Source: Plesiocystis pacifica SIR-1 (GTDB taxonomy: Bacteria; Myxococcota_A; Polyangia; Nannocystales; Nannocystaceae). From it: DNA of 64,000 nt. The notes below the pieces were generated by a model. That model had not been told where the DNA came from. It was given only the letters and a program-made list of their open reading frames with translations, and did not search any database. Where the stretch lies: positions 20,124-84,123 of the forward strand of contig NZ_ABCS01000037.1 of the NCBI RefSeq assembly GCF_000170895.1, read 5' to 3'. Both the position numbers and the translations under genes were made by a program. Position 1 is the stretch's first letter, and the number at the start of each line of letters is the position of its first letter. Below are positions 1 through 9,622 of the stretch, piece after piece.

Positions 1-23
1 GCAGGACGCGATCGCGGCCCACG

Positions 24-1097
24 TCAGCTAGGCGCGGGGTTCAGCGCGTCCATCCGGGCGCGCGCGCTCAGGGCCTGTACCGCGCTCGCGGCAGCGGTAG
101 CAGCCTCGACCGTGGAGGTCTGCAGGTCGATGCACAGGCCCGAGGTTGTCCGCAGCGCGAGCCTGCCATAGGCGACCACGGGGAGCTGACGGTTGTTCTT
201 GAACCGACGATCGGGGCCGCCGCGCTTGTTGGTGAACTGCCAGGTCTTGTCGACGACGCGGGCGTCCTTGGGCACGCGACCATTTTCGATGAAGCGTGTG
301 GCGGTCGCCTCTGCCTGGAGCGAATCGTAGGGGACTCCAGCGAGGCTACGCCCGTCCCAGATCAACAAGCGATCAGGCAGCCACAGCAGCTGTTGTGGGC
401 CAACGGGTACGGACCACGCCTCGATATCGAGCACGATGCCCGCCAAGCTGCCAACAGCGCTCCTCGTCGACGTTCGCCTGAGCAGAGTGTCGGCCCCAGC
501 GTTTCGCTTCCAATCGCTCGTCTTGACGGAGTGATGGATGTGCCAGAGCCCTCGCGCCGACGCCAGAGCCTGACCGACCTGCTGGGCGAGGCCCAGACGC
601 GCGAGGATCTCGGGGTTCTCGCGGTCGTAGGAAAGCCCGCACGCGCGCCGCTCGTCCCGCTCCCGCCACCATAGGACGCCTGCGACACCACCGAAGACAA
701 CCCCGACCACGATCCCCAGGGCCTCCAAATAGGCGTACGCGAGCACTGTAGCGACGAGCACGCTCCAGCCCAGCGACTTGAACTGCTTCGCGCGTCGCAT
801 CCGAGTCTGGAGCTCCTCGAGGCTGTCATCGGGCGAGCTCGCAGCGAGCTCGGATGCCGTCGCCGTCAGGATCCGCCCCGCCTCCGACCGCGGCACGAGC
901 ACGTCGACGTGAGAGGAGCGCTTGGGTGTCCGCCGGCGTGGAGCCGACGGCGGGCTCAGCCGCTTGCGGTAGCGAAACCCTCCGACCCCCAGCGAGACCT
1001 GCGTGCCCCGGGGCCCGACGGAGACCCGAGCTCCCCGTACACCGAGCGAGACTCCGAGTCCGCGCCGAGACTTGTTGAAGCGGATGAATTTCGCCAT
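24..1097 (-). CDS. DUF4236-type membrane protein
   Basis: Predicted 357-residue protein. The first ~45 residues are rich in Gly, Val, Ser and Arg in short strands (VSLGVRGARVSVGPRG, VSLGVGGFRY), the pattern of the DUF4236 N-terminal domain. A basic Pro/Arg linker follows, then two adjacent hydrophobic segments around residues 110-145, and a C-terminal ~200-residue soluble part with no motif I recognise. The frame stays open upstream, but the ATG at 1097 begins exactly at the DUF4236 motif (MAKFIRFNKS), so I chose it. It is divergent from the gene at 1201. Function unknown; membrane location is inferred from the hydrophobic pair. Confidence 0.72.
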   Translation of the reverse strand: MAKFIRFNKSRRGLGVSLGVRGARVSVGPRGTQVSLGVGGFRYRKRLSPPSAPRRRTPKRSSHVDVLVPRSEAGRILTATASELAASSPDDSLEELQTRMRRAKQFKSLGWSVLVATVLAYAYLEALGIVVGVVFGGVAGVLWWRERDERRACGLSYDRENPEILARLGLAQQVGQALASARGLWHIHHSVKTSDWKRNAGADTLLRRTSTRSAVGSLAGIVLDIEAWSVPVGPQQLLWLPDRLLIWDGRSLAGVPYDSLQAEATATRFIENGRVPKDARVVDKTWQFTNKRGGPDRRFKNNRQLPVVAYGRLALRTTSGLCIDLQTSTVEAATAAASAVQALSARARMDALNPAPS

Positions 1098-1200
1098 CGC
1101 CGCGACCGTGCGCGACCGCGGGTGGTGGTTCGCGCCCAGCGAACGAGCCAGCTCACGCCCCCTGAGCAAACCCGCTCCCTTCCCCGCGCACGAAGGCGTC

Positions 1201-1554
1201 GTGCCCAAGAAAATCGATGACATCCTCCACCCCAAGCCTCAGCCCGACGCGCTCGAGGAGGCCCTCGTCGCCATCCTCACCGAGGCTCGGCGCAAGGGAC
1301 TGGCCATGACCAAGCGCGAGCTCTTCCAGGCGAACCGCTTCAACTGGTTCGACGTCGCGCCGGTCGGCGAAGGCGGCATCTTGCTCACCATCTTCGCCTC
1401 CATGGTCGACGCCGAACTCGGCGTGTCCAAGACCATGGACGAGCTGCGCGAGCAAGCGCTCGCCAAGCTCGTCCAGCAGGGCCGGGTGACGACGCGCGAA
1501 TCCGAGGGCGAGACCTACTACTGGCTCAGCGCGGCAGCCCAACTCGGCGCGTGA
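1201..1554 (+). CDS. Small hypothetical protein, possible winged-helix fold
   Basis: 117-residue soluble protein. The frame opens at 1003 but that part overlaps the divergent DUF4236 gene. A GTG at 1201 with GAAGG about 8 nt upstream is the better start (VPKKIDDIL). Helix-rich: an ALEEALVAIL helix, an MTKRELFQ turn, then a C-terminal LVQQGRVTTRESEGETYYWLS strand pair that resembles the wing of a winged-helix domain. That resemblance is inference only. It converges on the zinc-ribbon gene at 1742, with a dispersed repeat between them. No family recognised. Confidence 0.6.
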   Translation: MPKKIDDILHPKPQPDALEEALVAILTEARRKGLAMTKRELFQANRFNWFDVAPVGEGGILLTIFASMVDAELGVSKTMDELREQALAKLVQQGRVTTRESEGETYYWLSAAAQLGA

Positions 1555-1561
1555 CACCTCG

Positions 1562-1741
1562 AGTCTCTGTCGACTCTTGACGTCGTGGACGACGCCCCCC
1601 ACGTCCACTCCACGCCCTCGCTCGCGGGGGCGACCACCTGCCCTCTCCCAGGCACGAGCTCCATTGCCCACCAAGCCAAAGCGGAGGAGCGGACAGCGAC
1701 AAGCGCCCCCGGTTCCAGGCGGCTGTGGGGGCAAAGCAGAC
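1562..1741 (-). repeat. Dispersed 3'-end repeat, copy A (modules 1 and 2)
   Basis: Read on the minus strand, this 180-bp stretch starts at the stop codon of the zinc-ribbon gene with CTGCTTTGCCCCCACAG. It runs through a conserved module with CGCTCCTCCGCTTTGGCTTG and a GC hairpin (CGCCCCCGC/GCGAGGGCG, one mismatch). It then enters module 2, which contains GTGGACGTGG and CGTCGTCCACGAC and ends near GACAGAGACT. The same modules recur at 17263-17330, 19689-19815 and 54145-54350. It fills the gap between two convergent genes. Confidence 0.75.
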
Positions 1742-3247
1742 TCAGCCCCGCTGCAGGGTCTCCACCGTCTCCCGGTAGCCCTCGTCCTCGCGCCACTTCG
1801 CCGCCAGGTTGCGCCCGGCGTCCATGGCGATGAACGCAGCCTCGACCAGCTCGGGGTACTCCCGCAACACGTCGAGCTCGCTCAGATCGAGGCGCGCGAG
1901 CCCCCGCCCGAGCAGCTCCACGTTCAGGTTCAGCTGCTCCTCGGGGAAGAACAGCTGCCCCCCTTCGACGCCCCGCCCCGAGTGCGCGACGAACTGCCCC
2001 TCCGAGCCCTCCAACATCGCGTCCACGAAGGTCGCGATCATCCCCAAGCCGCGGGCGTCCTCGGGCCAGTCCACGCCGAGCAGCTCGAGCACCTCGCCGC
2101 CGACCGTGCGCAGGCCGTCCTTGGACGCGCACTGTTGGATCAGCCGGACCGCGCTGGGCAACGCCTTGGCGACGACCTGGCGCCCGAGCTGGGCCAGGCT
2201 CGACTCCGAGATCAGCGCAGCCACGCCGAGCTGACCGAGCAGCGGCCCGAAGTACAGCGCGCCCAGAGCCACGCCCGCGAAGAACACCGGCAGCGTCAGC
2301 CGCTTCGCCCGCGCCCCCTGGACCAGATCATCGAAGGCCTCCGACGACACCAGCACGAAGTCGAGACCAAACAAGCTCGCAGAATTATTCAGCGCTTCGC
2401 GGAGCGCTCGCGCGGGCTCGGGAACACCCAGGCTCGGCAGCTGGGCAAAGGCCCCCAAGCTCGGCGGGATGTACAAAATTGCTGCGTCGTGCTCCCCGAC
2501 GGCCTCCCAGGTGATCCGCTCGTCCCCGGAGCGGGGCCGCTCGTGAGCGGCGCGCTGGCGCAAGGGATAGCGCCGTCCATCGAGCACGAGGGCGTGCTCG
2601 CCCCACTCCGCAGACCCAAACAGACCGTCGCTGTGCAGGTCGTTGGTGGGGTAGCGCATGTCCACGAGGTAGCGATGCGCGAAGCCGACGAGCATGCCGT
2701 CTTGCTCCCCCACCAGCACCACCTCGCCGTCCCGGTGGTAGATGTCGTCGACCATCGCGTCGATCTCGACGGCCCGCAGCCGCACGGGGGTCACGCTCGC
2801 GCGGGCGCGCTCGGCCACCACGCGGTAGGGCGCCGCTGAGGCCACGACGGGCTCGTAGGCGGCGCGCGAGTACACCCGAGACAGGTCGGGGGCGTACGCC
2901 ATCCCGAGCGCGCTGCCCTGGTCCAGGAAGCCCGCCGAGCCGCGACGCCGGCTCACGGACCACAGCGCGCCACCGACGGAGGCCGCCGTCACCACGCCCG
3001 CTCCGCCAATGATGAAGGCCCGGCGACCTCGACGAGGCGAGCGGGTCGAGCCTGGCTCGCTCGCCTCGCCCCAGCTCGCCGGTACTTCCAGCGGATCCTC
3101 GGCTCGCGCTCCGCACTGGGGGCACCACAGGGCCTCGACCGGGAGCGTCTCCCCACACGACACGCACGCACTTCGTTCACGGGTTTCCACACCCCTCCGG
3201 TGCGCCGCGTCGCCCGATGGTTCGACGCTCGCTCGCGGTTCGTTCAC
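1742..3247 (-). CDS. Zinc-ribbon, single-pass membrane protein, function unknown
   Basis: 501 residues. A zinc ribbon (C28-x2-C31 ... C42-x2-C45) is followed by a basic Arg stretch and one hydrophobic segment at about residues 76-97 (FIIGGAGVVTAASVGGALW), so the ribbon is probably cytoplasmic. The remaining ~400 residues form an alpha/beta region with a second hydrophobic patch (LTLPVFFAGVALGALYFGPLLG). The start is a GTG at 3247; a later GTG (residue 20) right after a GGAGGGG run is possible but would have very short spacing. It is divergent from the small membrane gene at 3307, with only 59 bp between. Domain order resembles other zinc-ribbon membrane proteins of unknown function. Confidence 0.7.
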   Translation of the reverse strand: MNEPRASVEPSGDAAHRRGVETRERSACVSCGETLPVEALWCPQCGARAEDPLEVPASWGEASEPGSTRSPRRGRRAFIIGGAGVVTAASVGGALWSVSRRRGSAGFLDQGSALGMAYAPDLSRVYSRAAYEPVVASAAPYRVVAERARASVTPVRLRAVEIDAMVDDIYHRDGEVVLVGEQDGMLVGFAHRYLVDMRYPTNDLHSDGLFGSAEWGEHALVLDGRRYPLRQRAAHERPRSGDERITWEAVGEHDAAILYIPPSLGAFAQLPSLGVPEPARALREALNNSASLFGLDFVLVSSEAFDDLVQGARAKRLTLPVFFAGVALGALYFGPLLGQLGVAALISESSLAQLGRQVVAKALPSAVRLIQQCASKDGLRTVGGEVLELLGVDWPEDARGLGMIATFVDAMLEGSEGQFVAHSGRGVEGGQLFFPEEQLNLNVELLGRGLARLDLSELDVLREYPELVEAAFIAMDAGRNLAAKWREDEGYRETVETLQRG

Positions 3248-3306
3248 GCGTCAGCTCACTGCCTCGACACGAACCAACACGCTCGGAGCATCACCGGACC
3301 GCCGCC

Positions 3307-3660
3307 ATGATCCAGTACGACCCCAGCGTCATCCAGTCCTTCGCCAACGGACTCTACGCCCAAGCCGACGAGCTCGAGCGGAGCCACGCCTTCTCCTACG
3401 GCGTGATTGGTTGCCTGCTCGGAGGACTCGGAGGTTACTTCGTCGGAGTCGCCGTCATCGACGATTGGGGAGCCTTCTTGGCACTCCCCGTGGCGGTGGC
3501 CGCCGCCGCCGCGATGGCCAAGCACGGCGCAGAGGTCGGCCGCCGCAAGGGCTTTGGCCTGCGCCTGCGCGCCCAGACAGCCTTGTGCCAGGTCCAGATC
3601 GAGCTCAACGGCCGACCCCGCCAACCGACCCACGCCAGCGCCCACGCTCAGCCGCGCTGA
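3307..3660 (+). CDS. Small membrane protein with glycine-rich hairpin
   Basis: 117 residues from the ATG at 3307 (MIQYDPSVIQ); the frame extends upstream only into the divergent promoter. An N-terminal amphipathic helix precedes two closely spaced hydrophobic segments (GVIGCLLGGLGGYFVGVAV and FLALPVAVAAAAAM), then a basic helix (GRRKGFGLRLRAQTALCQVQIELN). The Gly spacing suggests a packed helical hairpin in the inner membrane. The 3' end overlaps the convergent SIR2-CHAT gene by 13 bp. No assigned function; it may work with the divergent zinc-ribbon membrane protein, which is inference from position only. Confidence 0.68.
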   Translation: MIQYDPSVIQSFANGLYAQADELERSHAFSYGVIGCLLGGLGGYFVGVAVIDDWGAFLALPVAVAAAAAMAKHGAEVGRRKGFGLRLRAQTALCQVQIELNGRPRQPTHASAHAQPR

Positions 3661-5048
3661 ACCAGCTGCGGCGCGCTGCCCCTGGGCGCGCGCAGGCGAC
3701 CGCGGCGGCTCCCCTCGCGGTGCGCGGCCGCGAAGTCACGCCCGGCGCCGAGGGCCTCGTAGAACCCCTCGGCGTAGGCCAGGGCCGCGCCGTCATCCAC
3801 CGGGCCCCGCATCGTGATCACCGTCGGCACGGTCCCGATCGCCTCGCTCGCGCTCTCGCTCCAGCAGGCGTTGAGGACCACGCAGCGCAGCGCCCCAGCG
3901 GGGCCGGAGTACTCGTCAAAGAGCGACCCCAGCTCAGCCATGGGCACGCGCATGCTGCCGCCTTCGTCCAAGATGATCCCGAGCGGCTCGCCGTGCCCGG
4001 CGATGTGGACGATCTCGTAGGCGCCCTCGAGCAGCGCCCGAGACAGGTCGGCGAAAGAAGCCGCGACGCGACAGGTCAGCTCGATGCGATCCCGCTCCCT
4101 GGACACCTGGATCGCCCGCTGAATCGCAGCTTGCTCCCGCTCCGTACACAGCGGATCTTGATCGCCAGGATTCGCCGAGACGAACAAGATCCGCAGCGGT
4201 CCGCGCGGGGGCGGGGCGCGTCGAGGCACCGCCGCCGCGACGGGCTGCGCCGAAGCACCGGGCTCGAGAGCCCGCAGCGCCGCCAAGGTGTCCGCCGGCG
4301 TCTCGCAGGGGATGGCGGCGATGCCCGCCTCGTCGAGCTTGATCGAGGTCGCGCGATCGAGCTCCGCCTCGGGCAGCAGGGCCCAGTGCCGCGGCGGAGA
4401 GCCCTCGGCCAGGTCGCGGACGTAGCCGACCACCTCCTCGAAGATCGAGTCCTCGGCCGTCGTCCCCACGAACAGCACGGGGTGGGCCATGAACAGGGCG
4501 CGCAGGACGTTGGCGTAGCTGGGGTCCCGAACACGCACGCGCGCGTGCTGCTCCCGCGTGAGCACCCAAGAGCCGCGCTCGGGCAGCGTGCCGTTGATCT
4601 TGAGCAGCCAGTTTCGCCGACTCAGCAGGGCCGTGCTCGGGCGCAGGTGAGGGACCAGCCGCGACTCGAAGGCCCGCTCGAGCACGCGGTCGAGGTTGGG
4701 CGTGACCACGCCGCGCAGCCGCGGGGCGAGGCGAGCCACGGCCCGAGCCAGCGGCGGCAGCTCGGAGCGCGGAGCCTGCATCGAGCGCTCGACCTCGCGG
4801 CCAAAGCGCGCGGGGGTCAGCTCCCGCTCGAGCTCCGTGAACGCGTCGGGGAGCTCGCCCACCTCGGCGAGCTCCCGCAGCTCCCTCGCTCGCGCGGTCG
4901 AGAGCTGGCGCGGCAAGGCGTGGGTCAGCGCGACCGCGAGCTCGCGGCGGGAGGGCAGACCGGCCTCGCGCGCCAGCTGAGCGCCGACGTAGAGCACCAA
5001 GGGCTCGCGGGTGGCCTGGAGTTCGTCAAAGTCGATGGTCATGGTCAT
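3648..5048 (-). CDS. SIR2-like domain fused to CHAT protease
   Basis: 466 residues, two domains. Residues ~10-260 follow the SIR2-like layout: YVGAQLAREAGLPS near the N-terminus, TPNLD (116-120), KINGT (150-154) and LFVGTTAED. The position that is the catalytic His of sirtuin and SIR2 NADase domains (KLHG-like motif) is Asn152 here. Residues ~285-466 are a CHAT (caspase-HetF-associated-TPR) domain with the Cys/His pair visible: His352 in IAGHGE and Cys395 in LNACWSE. The ATG at 5048 overlaps the stop of the upstream STAND gene as ATGA, indicating translational coupling; a GTG at 5069 is an in-frame alternative. It is the last gene of a caspase/STAND/CHAT block, so a proteolytic effector role is likely. 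Substrate unknown. Confidence 0.85.
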   Translation of the reverse strand: MTMTIDFDELQATREPLVLYVGAQLAREAGLPSRRELAVALTHALPRQLSTARARELRELAEVGELPDAFTELERELTPARFGREVERSMQAPRSELPPLARAVARLAPRLRGVVTPNLDRVLERAFESRLVPHLRPSTALLSRRNWLLKINGTLPERGSWVLTREQHARVRVRDPSYANVLRALFMAHPVLFVGTTAEDSIFEEVVGYVRDLAEGSPPRHWALLPEAELDRATSIKLDEAGIAAIPCETPADTLAALRALEPGASAQPVAAAVPRRAPPPRGPLRILFVSANPGDQDPLCTEREQAAIQRAIQVSRERDRIELTCRVAASFADLSRALLEGAYEIVHIAGHGEPLGIILDEGGSMRVPMAELGSLFDEYSGPAGALRCVVLNACWSESASEAIGTVPTVITMRGPVDDGAALAYAEGFYEALGAGRDFAAAHREGSRRGRLRAPRGSAPQLVQRG

Positions 5049-8000
5049 GGATTGGGTGTCTCCGCGCACGCTTCAGGGGTTCGGCCCGTGTCCGAGAGGC
5101 GCGCGCACGCAAAGCGCCGCATGGCCGCGGCGCCCAGGGGCCAGGCGTGGACTTCCCCGTCGCCGCAGCCCGCGGCGAGCATGGTGCCGTCTTCGGAAAA
5201 CTCCAGGCTGAGGAGCTCGTGGCCAGGGCACGCCTCGAGTTCTTCGCGCCCATCGCTGAACTCGATCTCCCCCGCAGTCCCGCCTCCGTAGGCGACGAGC
5301 CAGGGATCGCCTGCGTCGGAGGAGGTAGTCACGGCCACGACGAGCGGCGCATCGACCCGATCGACGGGCGCGGGCTCCGAGCTTCCGAGCGCCCACCGAT
5401 AGACATCACCGTTCGAGTCTCCGCTGACCAAGACCTCGCCGCGCTGGTCGAGGGCCAACGCGTCGATGCGGCCCTCGTGCGCCGAGTCGATCGCCAGCTC
5501 GAGGCGCGCCTGGTCCTCGGACAGCGAGAATCGCTCGAGGCGCCCGTCAGCGTAGCCTAGCGCGAGGGCGTCCCCGCCCGGCGCCAGCGCGATCGCGCTG
5601 ACCCGCGGGGCCGCGGCAATGGGCAAGGCCATATCCTCCCACCGACCGCCGTCGAGCGCCCATACCTGGGCCTGCCCGCTCTTGCACAGCAGCGCCAGCC
5701 GATCCCCCGACGCGCTGAACTCCGCGGCCGTGGGTCGACACCATCGGGGCTCTCCCTGCGAGTTCTTGCCCATGCCGTCCCACTCGAACAGCTCCCCCGA
5801 CCTCGTCAAGAGCCGCCCGATCTCCCCTCGGGCCGGAGTCGTCAGGGCGACGATACCCGCCCCGAGCTGTTGACGTTGGAGGTCTCCCCGGAGCTCCCAG
5901 CTGTTCAACCGCCCGCTCGAGTCTCCGCTGTACAGCGTCCGCCCGTCGGCCGAGAAGGCCACCGCCCTCACGCCCTGCGGGTGCTCCCGCCGCGACCAGT
6001 GATCTCGCCGGTCGAGCCCCCACACCGAGACGCCCCCGTCGGCCTGGCCAATGACCACCCGACGACCCGAGCCTGCCACGGCGAGCGCCGAGACTTCCGC
6101 CGAGGTCGACAGCCGCGCGAGCTCCCTGTCGGCAGAGGCCTCAGCGGAAGCGTCGTAGATCGACACCGTCGACACCTCCCGCTCGGCCACGAGCAGCGCC
6201 GTCCCCGGGATGAAACGCGGGCAGACGTTGGGGCTAGCCATGCCCAGGGGTTCCAGCACCTCGAGCGTGCCATCGGACTCCAACCTGGCGAGGTGCAGCG
6301 CCCTCTGATCATCATCGTTGGTCACGCCACACACAGACAGCAGCACGCCATCCGGCGTCTCCGACCAGTCGAGCAGCTGGGTGCCGTAGTTCGTGACCGC
6401 CATGGATCTCAGCGCCTGCCCCGAGTCGAGGTCCCAGACCTGTAGCCCTTGCGAGTCCACGCTGACGAGGCGATCGGGGGGGACGTACTCGAAGGTCCGC
6501 ACGAGCCCGTCGAGGGCCAGCGCCTCGAAGCCGGGACCCTCGATGGTGCTCCCGTCGCTCCCCCGCCCGTACGCCAGCGCGAGCTCCCCGTCGGCGTTCT
6601 GCCCGTAAGCCCGAAGGCCGGGCCGCTTCCACCCCTCCCCGAGCCGCTCGCCCGTGCGCGAGTCGTAGTCTTGGAGGCGCGACGCGTCTGGGTTCTTCGA
6701 GCTGCCCACCAGGGTCCACAGTCGGTCTTCATGAACGCTGAAGCGCGGTGCTCGACCGGCCAAGCTAGCGGCGACGGACTTCCCCTCCCGATCGACCAAC
6801 CAGGTCTTGCCCTTCCCCCCCAAGGCCACGCGCCGGCCCTTGGAGTCGAAGGCGATGCTGACGATGGCCTCGGCCTCGTCCGCCCCGTCGACACGGACCG
6901 CTTCGCCCCCCCAATCCCAGCGCAAGACGGCTCCGTCGGCGCGACCCACCCACAGGCCCTCGGGTCCCTCGGCGAGCGCCGTGATCGCGGCGCTGTCTGG
7001 CGGGGCTTCGAGCGCGTCGAGTTTCCCTGCCACCAGGGGCCAGGCGATCGCGCCCGCGAGGAGCTCCTCGTAGCGACGACCGTCGAGACCCACGAGCCTG
7101 GTCAGCGCCGCGTGGTACTCGCGCTGATCTTCCAGCGCTGAGATGGCTTCGCTCTCCGCTTGAAACACTCCGTCGCTGTAGTCCTCCCCAACGCCGCGAG
7201 CACCCGCGATGGAGGTCTGAAACTGAGCGCCTTGAGCACTACTCAATTGCTGCAAGACCACCCCCCCGCCCACCGTGAGCCCCCCGATCCCCGCCACCCA
7301 GGTCACCCCGCGCAGCCACGCCGCGCCGCGCATGGCCTGCTGATAGCGCCGCTGCGTCTGGGCCCGCGGCCCCTTCGCGTGGCCGCGCAACAGCTCTCTT
7401 CGCTCTGGCCCCCGAGGCAAGCTCCGCCACGAGGCCCCGCTCTCCGCCCACGCCGCCGCGCGCCAGCCCAGGGCCTCGTCGCGCGCCATCTGAACCCGCG
7501 CGCTGGCGATCCAAGCCCGCAGGCGGTCCCACTCGCGCAGCAGCGCCTCGTGAACGATGTCGACCATGGCCTCGGCCCCCTGCCCCCGGACCACCAACAA
7601 TCGGGGCCCGCCCTCGCCGGACAGCCGACCCAGCAAGCGCTCGCCCCGGGGCCCTCCGCCCGCGAGCTCGACGGCCCTGGAGCGAGCTACGGAGCGCCGG
7701 CTCAGCCGTCCCCCCTCGAGGTGAACCATGTCGAGCATCAAGGTCCGCACGCGCTCGAGCTCCCGCGCGTCCAAGCTCGCTAGCAGACCGTCCGCGCTGC
7801 GACTGAGCGCCCCCGAGACCCCGCCCAGCGCTTCGTACTCGGCCATGCTGACCGCGCCATCCTCCGCCGCGCCGGCGTCCCACAGCCCGCGCAGGGCGTG
7901 CGCCACCAGAGGCAGGGCCGCGTCTTCCGTCCGCACCACGCCGTCCTCGTCGGTTCGGCCCTGACCCGTGTGCTGGGCCGCGTCGTTGGCGATGCGCTCG

Positions 8001-9556
8001 ACCAGCTCCGCGTCGAAGCGCACCCCGAGGCGCGCCGCCGGCTCGGCGATCGCCGCGCGCAAGCCCACGCGCGAGATGGGCGCGAGGGTGTAGCGCTCGG
8101 CGTTTTCGTTGAGCACGCGCAGCAAGCTCGGCGAGGTCGTCGACAAGGCCGCGCCGAAGTCCGAGCGCATCGTCGTGACCAGGTAGATCAGCGCGCGGCT
8201 CAACAGCGCCGATATCGAGCTCACGAACAGCTCGCGCTCGCGCGGGCTCGCGAGGGTGACCAGCTCCTCGAGCTGATCGACGACCACCGCCAGCGCCATC
8301 GAGGGGGGCAGGTGCAGGCGCACGAGCTCGACCACGGCGCTCGGCAGATCGCTGCCGCTGTCCCTCGACCCGCCAAAGATCTCCCGCGCGTCGATGGGCG
8401 CCTGCTCTCCGAGGGCCTCCGCGAGCGCCTCGACCAGCGCCTGCATGGGCTCTCGGCCGGGTCGCAGCCTCGCCACGGCCCACCGCGTGGGCGTCCCCTC
8501 GGCGAAGCCCCGACGCAGCGCGGGCACGAGCCCCGCGTGGACGAAGGAGCTCTTGCCGACGCCGCTCGAGCCCTCGATGGCGAGCCACCGGCGGTGCCGC
8601 GAGGGCGGGCCGCCCAGGCGCGACGCGGCCGCGCTGACCTCGGCCGCGCGACCAAAAAAGACCGACTCGAGGGAGGCGTCGAAGGCCTGGAGTCCGGGGT
8701 AGGGACACGCCGGCGGAGGGCTCTCCGCCGCCTCGAGCCCGGCCTCGCCTGTCGTCCCCAGACGCGCGAGGGTCTCGCTCCCCTCCCCCTCCAGCACCGC
8801 GAAGCCGCGGCTCTCGAGCAGCGTGCGCCGCTCGGCCCCGCACTCGGGCAAGAGGATGTAGTGCCCCGGGCACTGGGCGTCCCCCGTCGCCGGCGCGAGG
8901 ATGGCCAGCAGCCGCTCGCACAGCTCGTCGTCCGGTTCGAAGCCAACCATCAACAGACAGTGCGAGCGCGCCGTCGCGGCCAGCAGCCGCCGCCACAGGG
9001 TGTGCGGCCCCCACTCGCGCTCGCGCGCTGCCCGGCTCAACACCCAGGTCTCGGGAAACTCCAACGTCCCGCACAGCTTGACGATGACCCCGCGGCGACG
9101 CAGCAGATCCGCCTGCGGGCTGGAGAAGCTCGGCCACGCGTCCGCCAGGGCCCGCTCGAGGACGCGGTGCAGCTCGGTCGTATAGACCGCTCGCAGCCCG
9201 ACCGAGGCCGCGGCGATGGCCGAGGCCAGGGCCGAGCGCCGCTCCTCGCCGAGGCCGTGGGTCCGCTCGATGCCCCGGACAAAGCGCGATCCCATTCGAC
9301 GCTCGAGCACCTCGAAGGCCTCCTCGAGGCGACCGTCCGCGATCCATCCGCGGACCACCGACGTGCGCTCGAGGTGGCGGGACGACTCCGCCCTCGCCAA
9401 TACTGCCTCGGCGAGGGTCTGGGCGTCGGCCAGGCCCGCCGAGCGACCCAGGGCCGGGCCCACGAACAGGACCAGCTCGCCCCGGTCCCAGGCCTTCGTC
9501 AATTCGAGCGGAAGCGAGGACGCGTCCGAGCACGGTGTGTCATTGACCATTTCCAT
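5045..9556 (-). CDS. SIR2-like / nSTAND ATPase / WD40 repeat protein
   Basis: About 1503 residues. Residues 15-265 are a second SIR2-like region related in layout to that of the downstream CHAT protein (LVLFVGPALGRSAGL, TTELH, KLCGT), again lacking the usual catalytic Asn (Glu128) and His (Cys162). A STAND ATPase of the nSTAND1 type begins at CPYPGLQAF...FFGR (~284-302), with Walker A GSSGVGKS (329-336) and Walker B VVVDQLEEL (424-432). A hydrophobic segment lies near 745-770, then WD40-type repeats from ~860 to the end. The frame opens with TTG at 9616; ATG at 9556 (MEMVND) precedes the conserved part but has no strong Shine-Dalgarno. STAND proteins sense a trigger through the C-terminal repeats and oligomerise; the repeats here suggest a protein ligand. 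Confidence 0.85.
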   Translation of the reverse strand: MEMVNDTPCSDASSLPLELTKAWDRGELVLFVGPALGRSAGLADAQTLAEAVLARAESSRHLERTSVVRGWIADGRLEEAFEVLERRMGSRFVRGIERTHGLGEERRSALASAIAAASVGLRAVYTTELHRVLERALADAWPSFSSPQADLLRRRGVIVKLCGTLEFPETWVLSRAAREREWGPHTLWRRLLAATARSHCLLMVGFEPDDELCERLLAILAPATGDAQCPGHYILLPECGAERRTLLESRGFAVLEGEGSETLARLGTTGEAGLEAAESPPPACPYPGLQAFDASLESVFFGRAAEVSAAASRLGGPPSRHRRWLAIEGSSGVGKSSFVHAGLVPALRRGFAEGTPTRWAVARLRPGREPMQALVEALAEALGEQAPIDAREIFGGSRDSGSDLPSAVVELVRLHLPPSMALAVVVDQLEELVTLASPRERELFVSSISALLSRALIYLVTTMRSDFGAALSTTSPSLLRVLNENAERYTLAPISRVGLRAAIAEPAARLGVRFDAELVERIANDAAQHTGQGRTDEDGVVRTEDAALPLVAHALRGLWDAGAAEDGAVSMAEYEALGGVSGALSRSADGLLASLDARELERVRTLMLDMVHLEGGRLSRRSVARSRAVELAGGGPRGERLLGRLSGEGGPRLLVVRGQGAEAMVDIVHEALLREWDRLRAWIASARVQMARDEALGWRAAAWAESGASWRSLPRGPERRELLRGHAKGPRAQTQRRYQQAMRGAAWLRGVTWVAGIGGLTVGGGVVLQQLSSAQGAQFQTSIAGARGVGEDYSDGVFQAESEAISALEDQREYHAALTRLVGLDGRRYEELLAGAIAWPLVAGKLDALEAPPDSAAITALAEGPEGLWVGRADGAVLRWDWGGEAVRVDGADEAEAIVSIAFDSKGRRVALGGKGKTWLVDREGKSVAASLAGRAPRFSVHEDRLWTLVGSSKNPDASRLQDYDSRTGERLGEGWKRPGLRAYGQNADGELALAYGRGSDGSTIEGPGFEALALDGLVRTFEYVPPDRLVSVDSQGLQVWDLDSGQALRSMAVTNYGTQLLDWSETPDGVLLSVCGVTNDDDQRALHLARLESDGTLEVLEPLGMASPNVCPRFIPGTALLVAEREVSTVSIYDASAEASADRELARLSTSAEVSALAVAGSGRRVVIGQADGGVSVWGLDRRDHWSRREHPQGVRAVAFSADGRTLYSGDSSGRLNSWELRGDLQRQQLGAGIVALTTPARGEIGRLLTRSGELFEWDGMGKNSQGEPRWCRPTAAEFSASGDRLALLCKSGQAQVWALDGGRWEDMALPIAAAPRVSAIALAPGGDALALGYADGRLERFSLSEDQARLELAIDSAHEGRIDALALDQRGEVLVSGDSNGDVYRWALGSSEPAPVDRVDAPLVVAVTTSSDAGDPWLVAYGGGTAGEIEFSDGREELEACPGHELLSLEFSEDGTMLAAGCGDGEVHAWPLGAAAMRRFACARLSDTGRTPEACAETPNP

Positions 9557-9622
9557 CGTTTCGACCGTGATCAGGCGCGACTCCACGATCACCGCATTTG
9601 CAGGTTTCGAACACAAGCCAAC

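Noticed and set aside
3648..9556. Active sirtuin/NADase function for both SIR2-like domains
   Set aside because: Catalytic His is absent in both and the Asn in one, so activity cannot be claimed from sequence.
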